The notes: generated from the sequence alone by a model not told the origin. Counted from the first letter of the stretch, positions 33,673 through 44,193 are shown. The stretch is 64,000 nt of DNA from Bacillota bacterium (GCA_023228885.1 JALOAJ010000005.1:1-64000); one strand, 5' to 3'. Numbers and translations: made by a program.

Positions 33673-34359
33673 TTGCAAAGGCTTATGAAAAAAATAGGCT
33701 ATGTTTTTACCGACGAAAGATTGCTTACGGCGGCGCTTACTCATAGCTCATATTCCAACGAGAACAAAAAAGAGGGCAAAAGCTATGAGCGCCTTGAGTT
33801 TTTGGGCGATAGCGTGCTTTCGTTTGTTGTCAGCTCATATATTTATAATAATTTTAAAAGCTTGCCGGAAGGCGGCTTATCAAAGCTGCGCGCTGCACTT
33901 GTTTGCGAAAAAAGCCTTGCGAATTGCGCAAAAAAATTGTCGCTTGGCAAACATCTGCTGCTTAGCAAGGGAGAGGCTGCAACAGGCGGAAGGGAGCGCC
34001 CTTCAATCCTTGCCGATGTGTTTGAAGCGATAATCGGGGCAATTTATTTAGACGGCGGGATAGAACATGCCGAAAAGTTTATCATTGAAAATTTAAGCGA
34101 AAGCATTGAAAAGGTGAAAAGCGGCAAAGAGATATATAAAGATTACAAAACTGTTTTACAAGAGCAAATTCAACAAAAAGACAGCAGTTTAAAATACAAT
34201 CATGTGAAGGAGGAAGGGCCGGAGCATTCTAAAATTTTTACCGTTGAGGTTTCATCCGACGGCGAAATGCTTGCTCGGGCAAGCGGCAGAAGTAAAAAAG
34301 ACGCAGAGCAAAACGCTGCGCATAGGGCGCTTAAAAAAATGGGATATGAAAAAATTTAA
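33673..34359 (+). CDS. rnc: Ribonuclease III
   Basis: About 228 residues. Double-strand RNA endonuclease. Signature ERLEFLGDSVLSFVVS near residue 40, second acidic site DVFEAIIGAIYLDGG, and C-terminal dsRNA-binding domain (DYKTVLQEQIQQKD to the end). The TTG at 33673 sits 9 bases after GGGAG; a TTG at 33664 is also in frame. Overlaps the radical SAM gene by 14 bases. Confidence 0.95.
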   Translation: MQRLMKKIGYVFTDERLLTAALTHSSYSNENKKEGKSYERLEFLGDSVLSFVVSSYIYNNFKSLPEGGLSKLRAALVCEKSLANCAKKLSLGKHLLLSKGEAATGGRERPSILADVFEAIIGAIYLDGGIEHAEKFIIENLSESIEKVKSGKEIYKDYKTVLQEQIQQKDSSLKYNHVKEEGPEHSKIFTVEVSSDGEMLARASGRSKKDAEQNAAHRALKKMGYEKI

Positions 34360-35158
34360 AATAATTCCTATATTTGTGCCGCACAGCGGATGTCCGCACC
34401 GTTGCTCCTTTTGTAATCAAAAACACATTACCGGTCAGCATACCGAGATGACAGCGCAGGCAGCGCGCGGCATTATTGAAAAATATCTAAAAACAATAGA
34501 CAGCGAAAAGCATAATGTTGAGGTTGCCTTTTATGGAGGCAGTTTTACCGCAATCGGCAAAGAAAAGCAAAACGAGCTGTTAGATGTTGCGTTGCATTAT
34601 AAAAAGCTGGGCAAAATCCATGGCGTGCGGCTGTCAACACGCCCCGATTGCATTGATGATGCAATTGCCGAAAACCTGATGCAAAAAGGCGTTACCGAGA
34701 TTGAGCTTGGCGTGCAAAGCATGAAGGACGATGTTTTAAGTAAAAACAAAAGAGGGCATACTGCGGAAGATGTGGTAAAGGCGGTGTCGCTTATAAGGCA
34801 ATATCCTTTTAAATTAGGGTTGCAAATGATGGTGGGGCTTATTGGCGATGACGAAGAAAAAGATATTTATACGGCGAAGCGGATAGCTTGCCTCGCACCG
34901 GATTTTGTTAGGATTTATCCTGCGTTAGTGTTTAAAAACACCGAAATGCACAACAGCTTTTTAAAAGGCGAGTACATGCCGCTTACAGTTTCGCAGGCAG
35001 TTGAAACATGTGCGAAGCTGCTTTCGATTTTTAACGAGCACAACATCAATGTTATACGGGTTGGTCTTTTGCTTGACGGTGACGATGCCAAAAATAATTT
35101 TGTTGCCGGGCCGTACCACCCACGATTTGGCGAGTTGGTAAGGAACAGGTGTGTTTGA
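34346..35158 (+). CDS. Radical SAM protein, Elp3-like, C terminus short
   Basis: 270 residues from ATG 34346. Radical SAM motif CPHRCSFCNQ near the start, then FYGGSFTAIG, LSTRPDCID, EIELGVQSM, as in the Elp3/YhcC-type family of rnc-smc neighbourhoods. It ends right after AGPYHPRFGELV, while I recall relatives continuing for several dozen residues. The stop overlaps smc by one base, so the ending may be natural. Substrate unknown; tRNA modification is possible. Confidence 0.8.
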   Translation: MKKFKIIPIFVPHSGCPHRCSFCNQKHITGQHTEMTAQAARGIIEKYLKTIDSEKHNVEVAFYGGSFTAIGKEKQNELLDVALHYKKLGKIHGVRLSTRPDCIDDAIAENLMQKGVTEIELGVQSMKDDVLSKNKRGHTAEDVVKAVSLIRQYPFKLGLQMMVGLIGDDEEKDIYTAKRIACLAPDFVRIYPALVFKNTEMHNSFLKGEYMPLTVSQAVETCAKLLSIFNEHNINVIRVGLLLDGDDAKNNFVAGPYHPRFGELVRNRCV

Positions 35159-38100
35159 TGTATCTTAAAAGTTTGCATATGCAGGGCTTTAAATCATTTG
35201 TGGATAAAACAAGCATGGATTTTACAAACGGAATAACAGCTATTGTCGGACCTAACGGCAGCGGCAAAAGCAATATTTCCGATGCCATTCGTTGGGTTAT
35301 GGGTGAGCAAAGCGCCAAGTCGTTGCGGGGCGGGAATATGCAAGATATAATTTTTTCCGGCACAAAAAAAAGAAAGCCGCTGGGCTTTGCCGAGGTTTCC
35401 CTTGTGGTTGACAATTCGTCCAAAAGGCTGCCGATAGATTATGACGAGGTGGCTATAACAAGGCGGGTTTTTCGCTCGGGCGAGAGCGAATATTTTATAA
35501 ATAAAGCGTCATGCCGGCTAAAAGATATACACGAGCTTTTTATGGACACCGGTGTGGGGCGTGACGGATATTCGATAATTGGTCAAGGCAAAATTGCCGA
35601 AATTATTAACAGTAAACCGGAAGACAGAAGGCAAATGTTTGAAGAAGCGGCGGGAATAACAAAGTACCGTTATCATAAAGAAGAAGCCCAGCGCAAGCTT
35701 GCCAACACCGAAGAAAATATATTGAGAGTAAATGATATTGTCGGTGAAATAGAAGCAAGGCTTGAACCGTTGCGGTTGCAATCGGAAAAAGCGGAGGTTT
35801 TTATCAGCTTGCAACAGCAGCTTAAAAATTTAGAGGTAAATGTGTCACTTCAAAATATTGACCGTTGCAACAAAACCCTTAAAGATGCGCAGGATATTTT
35901 TGACGGCATATCGAGCCAGCTTGATGATGTCAAGGCGCAAATCGAGGCAATCGAAAAGCGAACTGCCGACATGTATGATAATATACAGCAAAGTGATGAG
36001 GACATGGAAAAATGTCGCGCAAAAGAACAGGAAAATACAACATTGCTGGCAAATTTGCAAAGCGACATTGCAGTTTTGAAAAACAGAGTTGAACAAAATT
36101 TGCAAAGTGTAAAGCAAATTAACATAGAATTAGACGAACTTACGGAAAAATTATACGAGGTTGAAGACTTGCTTGCCGAGCAAGGCAAAAATGTTGATGC
36201 CGTCATTCAAAAAGACAGCGATTTTGGTAAGCAAATTCAAGCTTTGGAAAGCGATGCGGGCGAAACAAACAGCGATAAGGAAAAGCTAATCGGCGATGTG
36301 CAGCAAATAAATTCAGACATAATGCAAAAGGAGAGCGAAATAGTTTCGTTTAAATCACGAATCAGCAATTTTGAAACATTAATTCAAAGCATGAATTCCC
36401 GTGCGGCTGATATTGAAAAGGAACTGCAAGGCAATTTGGGGTTGTTTGAAAACGCGGCGGAAAAATTACAGCAAACAGAACAAGAGCATCAACTGATTTT
36501 AAAACAGCAAAGCGAATACAGCGAACAACACAACAACTGTATCGAAGAAATTGAAAAGCTTGAGCTTGCGGCACGAGACGCTGCGCAGTCAAGCCGAAAC
36601 CTTCAAATGCAACTGCATCAGGCGAAAACACGGCATAAGCTGCTTTTAGATATGGAAAAATCATTTGAACGGTATAGCCACAGCGTGAAAACCGTTATGA
36701 AGGCAAAGCAAGACGGAAAGCTAAGCGGTTTATTTTCAACGGTGGCGCAGCTTGTTAAAGCGCCCGAAAAATTTGCCGTTGCAATTGAAACAGCGCTTGG
36801 AGGTGCGGCGCAAAATATCGTTTCCGAAACGGAAAAGGATGCAAAAGCCGCGATTGAATACCTTAAAAGACATAAAGCGGGGCGTGCAACTTTTTTGCCG
36901 ATAAGCGCCGTTAAAGGCGGCGTTCTTTCAGAGCCGGACCTTAACTTGCAAAAGGGCTTTATCGGCATTGCGTCAAGCATTGCGGAAGCCGAGCCCAAAT
37001 TCAAAAAGGTTGTTGAAAGCCTTTTGGGAAGGGTTGCGGTTGCGGATAACATAGACAACGCCATTGCATTGGCACGAAAATACAATTATAGATTTCGTAT
37101 AGTAACGCTTCAAGGCGAATTGTTATCGCCGGGCGGCTCAATGTCGGGGGGGAGCAGAACCGCCAACACAGGCTTTTTAACATTGGCAAACGAGCGTTCC
37201 CAGCTAAATACAAGGGTAGCCCAGCTTGAAAAAGAGTCGGACGATTCGGCAAAGCAGGAAGAAAAATGCTTGTCACAGCTTTCTGAAATGAAAAACCAAT
37301 CCGCCTTGGCGCTTGAAAGGCTAAGGCAGGCGGAGCGACAAAGCGCCGTATTGTCTGCCGAAATTAAACATTCCAAAGAATTTTTGCAAACAAATCAAAA
37401 AGCTAAAGATACATTGATTGCGGAAAAAGAGCGGTTAATACAAAAGATTTCTTCATCGGAAAGCGAAATTGCAGATTGTCACAAACAAACGGAGAATCTC
37501 TTTTCGCAAATAGAAGGCTTGAAAGAGGCGGCAGAAAAGCGAAAGCAAGAGGCTGACGAGCTTGCGGCATTGCATGAGCAAAAGGCGAAACGGATAATAG
37601 ATTTAAAAATGGAGCACAGCAATATAAAAAAAGATGTTGAGTTGTGCAACGAGCGCATTAAAACATTGGAGATGCGAAAAAATGAAATAGAGCATTCAAT
37701 AGAGCAAAAGCGCATGGGTCTTGAAGAAATTACCGATAAAAACGAAGATTTAAAAGAAGATATTGAATTCAAAACGCGGCAAACGGAAGAACTGCAAGAG
37801 GAAACAAAAAACCTAAAGCAAAGCATAGCGCAGCTTGTTGAAAAGAGGAAGTCTGCCGAGGGCGAAATTAAAATAACGCAAAAAACACTTGGCGAAAAAA
37901 GAGACACACAGCTTGCGTTGCAGCAAGAGCAAAGCCGAGCGGAAAGCAAAACCGCAAGGGCAAATGACGAGCTTGAAAATATAATAAACCACCTGTGGAA
38001 TGAATATGAGCTTACGGTATCCTCTGCCGCTCAATATAAAACAGAAATCGGCAGCATTGCCAAAGCGCAAAAAAGCATAGGTTCGTTAAAAGAGAAAATA

Positions 38101-38715
38101 AGGGATTTGGGCAATGTAAATGTTGAGGCAATCAGCGAATACGCCAATATAAAAGAGCGGTTTGAGTTTTTGACAAGCCAGCGGGACGACCTTACCCGCG
38201 CGGCAAAAAACCTTGAAAAAGTAATTTTCGACATTGAAAAAATAATGCGCGAGCGGTTTTCGGCAAAATTTAGCGATATAAACGAAAGGTTTTCTGAAAT
38301 GTTTACCGAGCTTTTTGGCGGCGGAACGGCGCGGCTCATTTTAACTCAAGAAGATGATGTCCTCACAAGCGGTGTTGATATCGATGTTCAACCGCCCGGA
38401 AAGGCGGTCAAAAGCATGTTGCAGTTATCAGGCGGAGAGCAGGCATTTGTGTCAATCGCGCTTTTGTTTGCAATATTGAAGGTGCGCCCATCTCCGTTTT
38501 GCATTTTTGACGAGATAGAGGCGGCGCTTGACGAGGTTAATGTGTATCGGTTTGCCGATTTTTTAAAAGGCTTTGCAAAGGATGCGCAATTCATAGTTGT
38601 AACGCATCGCCGCGGCACAATGGAAGCCGCAAATATGCTTTATGGCGTTACAATGCAAGAGCAGGGCGTTACAAGCCTAATCTCACTTAATGTTGACGAT
38701 ATAAAGCTTGCATAA
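35158..38715 (+). CDS. smc: Chromosome segregation protein SMC
   Basis: 1185 residues. Walker A GPNGSGKSNISDAIRW near residue 33, long coiled coils (about 165-500 and 680-1010), hinge around 515-640 (GAAQNIVSETEKDAKAAIEYL), signature LSGGEQAFVSIALLFAIL and Walker B FCIFDEIEAALDE. ATPase of the bacterial condensin that organises and segregates the chromosome. In the usual rnc-smc-ftsY order. Confidence 0.98.
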   Translation: MYLKSLHMQGFKSFVDKTSMDFTNGITAIVGPNGSGKSNISDAIRWVMGEQSAKSLRGGNMQDIIFSGTKKRKPLGFAEVSLVVDNSSKRLPIDYDEVAITRRVFRSGESEYFINKASCRLKDIHELFMDTGVGRDGYSIIGQGKIAEIINSKPEDRRQMFEEAAGITKYRYHKEEAQRKLANTEENILRVNDIVGEIEARLEPLRLQSEKAEVFISLQQQLKNLEVNVSLQNIDRCNKTLKDAQDIFDGISSQLDDVKAQIEAIEKRTADMYDNIQQSDEDMEKCRAKEQENTTLLANLQSDIAVLKNRVEQNLQSVKQINIELDELTEKLYEVEDLLAEQGKNVDAVIQKDSDFGKQIQALESDAGETNSDKEKLIGDVQQINSDIMQKESEIVSFKSRISNFETLIQSMNSRAADIEKELQGNLGLFENAAEKLQQTEQEHQLILKQQSEYSEQHNNCIEEIEKLELAARDAAQSSRNLQMQLHQAKTRHKLLLDMEKSFERYSHSVKTVMKAKQDGKLSGLFSTVAQLVKAPEKFAVAIETALGGAAQNIVSETEKDAKAAIEYLKRHKAGRATFLPISAVKGGVLSEPDLNLQKGFIGIASSIAEAEPKFKKVVESLLGRVAVADNIDNAIALARKYNYRFRIVTLQGELLSPGGSMSGGSRTANTGFLTLANERSQLNTRVAQLEKESDDSAKQEEKCLSQLSEMKNQSALALERLRQAERQSAVLSAEIKHSKEFLQTNQKAKDTLIAEKERLIQKISSSESEIADCHKQTENLFSQIEGLKEAAEKRKQEADELAALHEQKAKRIIDLKMEHSNIKKDVELCNERIKTLEMRKNEIEHSIEQKRMGLEEITDKNEDLKEDIEFKTRQTEELQEETKNLKQSIAQLVEKRKSAEGEIKITQKTLGEKRDTQLALQQEQSRAESKTARANDELENIINHLWNEYELTVSSAAQYKTEIGSIAKAQKSIGSLKEKIRDLGNVNVEAISEYANIKERFEFLTSQRDDLTRAAKNLEKVIFDIEKIMRERFSAKFSDINERFSEMFTELFGGGTARLILTQEDDVLTSGVDIDVQPPGKAVKSMLQLSGGEQAFVSIALLFAILKVRPSPFCIFDEIEAALDEVNVYRFADFLKGFAKDAQFIVVTHRRGTMEAANMLYGVTMQEQGVTSLISLNVDDIKLA

Positions 38716-38734
38716 TGTATAGGGAGTGTGAAGT

Positions 38735-39652
38735 ATGGGTTTTTTTAATAAACTAAAAAGCGGGCTAAGCAAAACAAGACAGCAGTTTTCGGCACGAACT
38801 GCCGATGTTATAAAAATTTTTTCAAAGATAGACGAAGCGCTTTTTGAGGAGCTGGAAGAAGTTTTAATAATGTCGGATGTTGGGTTTGAAACATCAAGCG
38901 AAATAATAGAACGGCTGCGCCAAAAGGTTCGAGAAGATAAAATTCGCGACAGCGGCCCTCTTAAAGAGGCGCTTTTCGAAATAATGGTTGACATAATGGG
39001 CGCAGATGAGGAATATATGATAAACGCCCCTGCCGTTATTTTGGTTACCGGCGTTAATGGGGTTGGAAAGACGACAAGCATAGGCAAATTGGCGCATTAT
39101 TACAAGGCACAAGGCAAAAAGGTGATTTTGGCGGCAGCCGACACCTTTCGCGCCGCCGCTGCCGAGCAGCTTGAAATTTGGGCAAAACGCGCCGGAGTTG
39201 ATATTATCATGCAAAAAGAGGGGAGCGACCCTGCCTCGGTTGTTTTTGACGCGGTAAGTGCGGCGAAATCAAGAAATGCCGATATACTGATTTGCGATAC
39301 TGCCGGACGGCTGCACAATAAAAGCAATTTGATGAATGAACTTGCAAAAATGAACAAAATAATTGATAGGGAACTGCCGCAAGCGCAAAAAGAGGTTTTG
39401 CTTGTTTTGGATGCAACAACGGGGCAAAACGCCGTTTCACAGGCTAAAAGTTTTTCCGATGCCGTAGGCGTTACCGGCATAGTGCTTACCAAGCTTGACG
39501 GAACGGCAAAAGGCGGAATTGTTATTGCGATAAAAAAGGAACAAAACATACCGGTGCGTTTTATAGGTGTGGGTGAGGGTGCGGATGATTTGCAGCCCTT
39601 TTCGGCAGCCGAATTTGTAAAAGCGCTTTTTGATGATGATTTGGAAAACTAA
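38735..39652 (+). CDS. ftsY: Signal recognition particle receptor FtsY
   Basis: 305 residues, N and G domains only (no acidic A domain), common in Firmicutes. G motifs: TGVNGVGKTTSIGKLA, DTFRAAAAEQLEIW, CDTAGRLHNK, TKLDGTAKGG. Docks SRP-ribosome complexes at the membrane. Confidence 0.97.
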   Translation: MGFFNKLKSGLSKTRQQFSARTADVIKIFSKIDEALFEELEEVLIMSDVGFETSSEIIERLRQKVREDKIRDSGPLKEALFEIMVDIMGADEEYMINAPAVILVTGVNGVGKTTSIGKLAHYYKAQGKKVILAAADTFRAAAAEQLEIWAKRAGVDIIMQKEGSDPASVVFDAVSAAKSRNADILICDTAGRLHNKSNLMNELAKMNKIIDRELPQAQKEVLLVLDATTGQNAVSQAKSFSDAVGVTGIVLTKLDGTAKGGIVIAIKKEQNIPVRFIGVGEGADDLQPFSAAEFVKALFDDDLEN

Positions 39653-39667
39653 AGGGGGGCGGTAAAA

Positions 39668-42343
39668 ATGAGAAAGGCGCATTTGGGGAAAGTCACGGTG
39701 TTTGCCGTGCTTTTATTGCTTATTATTGCTGTTGTTATTTTTACCGGAATATATACCGATTACACGGAGCTTGCGGAAATCGGAGGCAATTTTACCGAGG
39801 TTTTTTGGCGGAACTTTGATGTTAGCGCAGTTGTGATGGCAATTTCATTTTTGGTGTTCTTCACATTCATACTTTCAAACTTTTTGGTTGTGCGAAAAAA
39901 CCTTTTGCCCATGGATTCGTCTTTTTCTTATTTGAAGGGCGTTTCGCCTATTGTTATCATCAGCGCAGTATTGGGTGTGTTTTTTGCGGCTTATGCGCGC
40001 CAAATCGTTGCGCATACCTTTTTACCCTTTTTAACAAGCGAATGGTTTAATTTAGGCGACCCATTGTTTCACAAGGATGTTGGGTACTATGTGTTTCAGC
40101 GCCCCTTTTACCTTGCGGTTATAAGAACCCTTTTAACATTCGGGGTTTTCCTTATGGTTCTCACCGCGCTTTCATATGTCTTTTTATATGGGCGCTTTGA
40201 TTTTTATAATATGAAAAGATTGCTCCGCTCAAAATCTGTGGTGTGTCATCAGTTTATAACGGTGCTTATATTTTTTCTTATAAAAGCGGTGTCCTGCCGA
40301 TACCGTTTTGAAAGCGTTTTATTTGCGTCAAATAAAGACTTTGTGGGCGGGAGCTATGTTGATGTAAACATATGGGTAAAATACTATCAGCTGCTCCCTA
40401 TTTTGCTTATTGTCATAGCTGTGCTAACGATGATTTTTGCATTGAATTCAAGGTATATGCATGCGGTTGCCTCAATGCTTTTATACCCGCTGTCGTTGGT
40501 TATTGTGTTGATAGTGGGGCAGGTTATGCAAATTTTGGTTGTTGACCCAAATGAGCTTGCGGTTGAAACAGCCTATATTCAAAATAACATTGACTTTACC
40601 CGCTCCGCATATCGGTTGGATGAAATTTCGTCTTATGATTATAACATTTCAAACAGCCTAACGGGTAAGGATATCATTGATAACCCTGCCATAATCAACA
40701 ATATTCGGCTTATCAGCAACAACCAACTGATAGATTCGGCAAACCAAATGCAATCGGTTCGCAGCTATTACCAATTTACCAATGTCGACACAATGCCGTA
40801 TGATATTAATGGGAATAAAACTGTTGTTGCAGTATCGGCGCGTGAGATGATAACGGATAAATTAGACCCGAAAGCAAAAAACTATATTAACACAAAAATG
40901 AAGTATACCCATTCAACCGGCATAGTTATGAGCCCTGTAAACACTGTAACGGAGCAAGGACAGCCGTACTTTATCATTCGTGACATACCAACCCGCTCGT
41001 TAGACGGCGCGCCCGATATTTCCGAGCCGCGAATTTACTTTGGCGAGCACATAAAGGACTATGTTATTGTGGGCGCAAAGGATAAAGAATATGATGAAAT
41101 TCAAACGGGCGGGTATTTGTATAAGGGAAGCGCCGGCATACCGTTGAACTTTTTAAACCGAGCGCTTTTTGCTGCAAAACATAGCGATTTTCGGCTGCTC
41201 GTATCGGGGCAAATAACGAAAGAAAGCAAATTGCTAACCAACCGAAATATTTTGACCCGTGTGCAAAAGGCGGCTCCTTTTTTAACGTTTGATAATGATA
41301 TATACCTTTTGATAACAAACAATGGAAGGCTCAAATGGGTTGTTGACGGTTACACAACATCCGAGTGGTTTCCATATTCGCAATACAGCGGTGAAATGAA
41401 CTATATGCGCAATTCCGTAAAAGCGGTGGTTGACGCCTACGACGGCAATGTCGATTTTTATATTACCGATGAGGGCGACCCTATTGCCCGCAGTTATCGA
41501 AGGATTTATCCCACCCTTTTTAAAGATATGCCTTTTCCGGCTGAGTTGGCGCCGCATTTGCGTTATCCAACCGAAATTTTTAAAATTCAGTCGGAGATGC
41601 TAAAAAAATATCATATTGATAATGTTGCCGATTTTTTTGAAAAACGGGATATTTGGGCAAATCCAAGAGAAAAATATAAAGAAGATAAGGAAATTACCTC
41701 CGGTCCGTATTATTGCGTTATAAAAATGCCGGATAGCGGCAAACAGGAGTTTGCGCTTTTGCAGCCTTACACTTTGGTAAATAGGGCGAACATTGTTTCG
41801 TGGCTTGCCGCCTCATGCGAGGGAGAGGGCTTTGGAAGGCTTACGGCGCTAAACATTCCGCAAAACGGAAGTGTCTATGGTCCGCAGCAACTTGATAATA
41901 GGATTGACGGCGATGCTGCAATTTTAAAAGAACTTGAGCAGCTTGATGCAACGGTAATACGGGGTAATATTATTTCCCTGCCTATTAAAAATAGCGTTTT
42001 ATATGTTGAGCCTGTTTATATAATACCAAATAAAGATAATGGACAGCCGCCCGAGGTTAAAAAGATTATTGCGGCTTACGGCGAGCGAATTGTCGTAAAG
42101 CCCACATTAAACGATGCTCTCGGCGCGCTGTTTGGCGTAAACCGCCCCACCGTTGTTGCAACAAACGAAGAAACTTTGACCGAGGTTATTGAAAAGGTGG
42201 TAAGCGGGTTTGAGGAGGTAACAGAGTTTTCAAAGCAAGGGGATTGGGAAAATTACGGAAAGGCGCTTAAAAAATTGGAAGATAACATTGCGGTGCTGAA
42301 AGAAAAAAACGAAGAAAGTGAAAACTTATCCTTGACAGAATAG
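39668..42343 (+). CDS. UPF0182 family membrane protein
   Basis: 891 residues. Seven N-terminal membrane helices within about residues 1-290, then a large extracytoplasmic domain (about 300-860) and an acidic, Lys/Glu-rich C-terminal helix. The segments GDPLFHKDVGYYVFQRPFY and DGYTTSEWFPYSQ are typical of UPF0182 (COG1615). Function unknown. It lies between ftsY and ylxM-ffh; a promoter for the following genes starts within its last codons. GGGGGGCGG ribosome site. Confidence 0.88.
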   Translation: MRKAHLGKVTVFAVLLLLIIAVVIFTGIYTDYTELAEIGGNFTEVFWRNFDVSAVVMAISFLVFFTFILSNFLVVRKNLLPMDSSFSYLKGVSPIVIISAVLGVFFAAYARQIVAHTFLPFLTSEWFNLGDPLFHKDVGYYVFQRPFYLAVIRTLLTFGVFLMVLTALSYVFLYGRFDFYNMKRLLRSKSVVCHQFITVLIFFLIKAVSCRYRFESVLFASNKDFVGGSYVDVNIWVKYYQLLPILLIVIAVLTMIFALNSRYMHAVASMLLYPLSLVIVLIVGQVMQILVVDPNELAVETAYIQNNIDFTRSAYRLDEISSYDYNISNSLTGKDIIDNPAIINNIRLISNNQLIDSANQMQSVRSYYQFTNVDTMPYDINGNKTVVAVSAREMITDKLDPKAKNYINTKMKYTHSTGIVMSPVNTVTEQGQPYFIIRDIPTRSLDGAPDISEPRIYFGEHIKDYVIVGAKDKEYDEIQTGGYLYKGSAGIPLNFLNRALFAAKHSDFRLLVSGQITKESKLLTNRNILTRVQKAAPFLTFDNDIYLLITNNGRLKWVVDGYTTSEWFPYSQYSGEMNYMRNSVKAVVDAYDGNVDFYITDEGDPIARSYRRIYPTLFKDMPFPAELAPHLRYPTEIFKIQSEMLKKYHIDNVADFFEKRDIWANPREKYKEDKEITSGPYYCVIKMPDSGKQEFALLQPYTLVNRANIVSWLAASCEGEGFGRLTALNIPQNGSVYGPQQLDNRIDGDAAILKELEQLDATVIRGNIISLPIKNSVLYVEPVYIIPNKDNGQPPEVKKIIAAYGERIVVKPTLNDALGALFGVNRPTVVATNEETLTEVIEKVVSGFEEVTEFSKQGDWENYGKALKKLEDNIAVLKEKNEESENLSLTE

Positions 42344-42360
42344 CATGGTTATATTATAAT
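42332..42360 (+). promoter_or_regulatory. Consensus sigma-A promoter of ylxM-ffh-rpsP
   Basis: TTGACA (42332-42337), 17 bases, TATAAT (42355-42360): a full consensus overlapping the end of the UPF0182 gene. Confidence 0.8.
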
Positions 42361-42434
42361 GTGTAAGGTAATTTGCTTTACAGGTGGTTATAATGTGCTG
42401 CACATCCCAAATGCGGCCGAAATGGGGGGTTATT

Positions 42435-42794
42435 ATGGCTAAGGATTTGAATATGACGCTTTTATTTGATTTTTATCATAATATGCTAACCGACAAACAG
42501 GCAGATGTTATTGACTTGTATTATAACAACGACTTATCGCTTGCCGAAATCAGCGAACATTTGCTTATAACGCGCCAAGGGGTGCGCGACGCTATCAAAC
42601 GCGCCGAAATGATAATGAAAGATGCGGAAGAAAATTTAGGAATTGCGAAGCGGTACATAGTGATTAAAACTGCCGCGGAAAAAATATCAAAAGAGATTGA
42701 AGAAATGGAAACGGAGGAGCAGGCGTTGTCATTGCCATGGCTTGCTTCGCGGCTTGCAAGAATGCGCAAGCATTTGGACGTTATAAAAGAGTAG
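42435..42794 (+). CDS. ylxM: YlxM family putative DNA-binding regulator of SRP genes
   Basis: 119 residues from ATG 42435 (GGGGGG upstream; the frame opens 51 bases earlier). Sigma-70 region-4-like HTH: LTDKQADVIDLYYNNDLSLAEI and ITRQGVRDAIKRAE. YlxM precedes ffh throughout Firmicutes and is thought to act with SRP. Confidence 0.92.
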   Translation: MAKDLNMTLLFDFYHNMLTDKQADVIDLYYNNDLSLAEISEHLLITRQGVRDAIKRAEMIMKDAEENLGIAKRYIVIKTAAEKISKEIEEMETEEQALSLPWLASRLARMRKHLDVIKE

Positions 42795-42804
42795 GGGTTT
42801 TAAT

Positions 42805-44139
42805 ATGGCTTTTGAAAGTTTATCCGAAAAGCTTCAAAATGCTTTTAAAAAGCTTCGGGGCAAAGGTAAGATTACCGAGGCGGATATAAAACAAGGTATG
42901 CGTGAAATTAAGCTGGCGCTGTTAGAGGCAGATGTAAACTTTAAGGTTGTTAAAGAGTTTGTTTCGAAAGTGTCGCTGAGGGCTGTCGGCGCTGAGGTGT
43001 TGGAATCGCTGACGCCGGGGCAGCAAATAATTAAAATCGTAAACGAAGAGCTTACCGCGTTGATGGGCTCGGAAGAATCAAAAATAAAAATTTCTTCCAA
43101 ACCGCCTACCGTTATTATGATGGCGGGGCTTCAGGGTGCAGGGAAAACGACAACAGCCGCAAAGCTGGGCGGGCTTTTAAAAAAACAGGGCAAACGCCCG
43201 CTGTTGGTTGCGGGGGATGTTTATCGGCCGGCGGCGCAATTGCAGTTAGAGGTTGTCGGCGGCAAATTAGGTCTTGCCGTTTATAAAGAAGAAAATAATA
43301 AAAACCCCGTTGAAATAAGCAAAAATGCAATAGCTCATGCGAAAGGTAACGGGAATGACATTGTTATAATTGATACCGCGGGGCGGCTGCACATTGACAA
43401 TGAGTTAATGGCGGAGCTGCAAAGCATAAAGCAAAATGCGGGGGTTTTTGAAACGCTTTTGGTTGTTGATGCAATGACGGGGCAAGATGCCGTAAACGTT
43501 GCAAAAAGCTTTGATGACCAGCTTGGGATTGACGGTGTTATTTTAACAAAGCTTGACGGCGACACCCGAGGCGGGGCGGCAATTTCGGTGCATCATGTAA
43601 CGCAAAAACCGATAAAGTTTATCGGAACCGGCGAAAAGCTTGATGATATTTCGGCTTTTCACCCGGAACGCATGGTAAGCCGAATACTTGGCATGGGCGA
43701 TATGCTTTCGCTTATAGAAAAGGCGGAAGAAGCCTTCGATTTAAAACAAGCAAAAAAGCTTGAAGAAAAGCTTAGAAAACAGCAGTTTGATTTAAATGAT
43801 TTTTTACAGCAACTTGAACAAATGGATAAAATGGGTTCGATAGAAAACTTAATGGGCATGATTCCGGGGATAAATTCAAAAGCGCTGCAAGGGGCGCAAA
43901 TAGACGAGCGAAAAATGCTTCGCATCGGCGCAATCATTAAAAGCATGACAAACAAAGAGCGTGAAAATCCCTCGGTGATAAATTCAAGCCGCAAGCGCCG
44001 CATAGCAAAAGGTAGCGGTACGCAGGTGCAGGATGTAAATTCGCTGCTAAAACAGTTTGAGCAAATGAAAGTTCTTTTTAAACAGTTTGGCGGCAATAAA
44101 AAGGGCGGTAGGGGGAAAATGCGTTTCCCCTTTGCATAA
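42805..44139 (+). CDS. ffh: Signal recognition particle protein Ffh
   Basis: 444 residues. N domain, G domain (AGLQGAGKTTTAAKLG; DVYRPAAQLQL; DTAGRLHID; TKLDGDTRGG) and methionine-rich M domain from about 300 that binds 4.5S/6S RNA and signal sequences, ending with SRKRRIAKGSGTQVQDVN. Confidence 0.98.
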   Translation: MAFESLSEKLQNAFKKLRGKGKITEADIKQGMREIKLALLEADVNFKVVKEFVSKVSLRAVGAEVLESLTPGQQIIKIVNEELTALMGSEESKIKISSKPPTVIMMAGLQGAGKTTTAAKLGGLLKKQGKRPLLVAGDVYRPAAQLQLEVVGGKLGLAVYKEENNKNPVEISKNAIAHAKGNGNDIVIIDTAGRLHIDNELMAELQSIKQNAGVFETLLVVDAMTGQDAVNVAKSFDDQLGIDGVILTKLDGDTRGGAAISVHHVTQKPIKFIGTGEKLDDISAFHPERMVSRILGMGDMLSLIEKAEEAFDLKQAKKLEEKLRKQQFDLNDFLQQLEQMDKMGSIENLMGMIPGINSKALQGAQIDERKMLRIGAIIKSMTNKERENPSVINSSRKRRIAKGSGTQVQDVNSLLKQFEQMKVLFKQFGGNKKGGRGKMRFPFA

Positions 44140-44193
44140 AAAGGCAAAAACCGACAAAACAACAAACGACTTTATATTGGAGGTGTAAATAGA

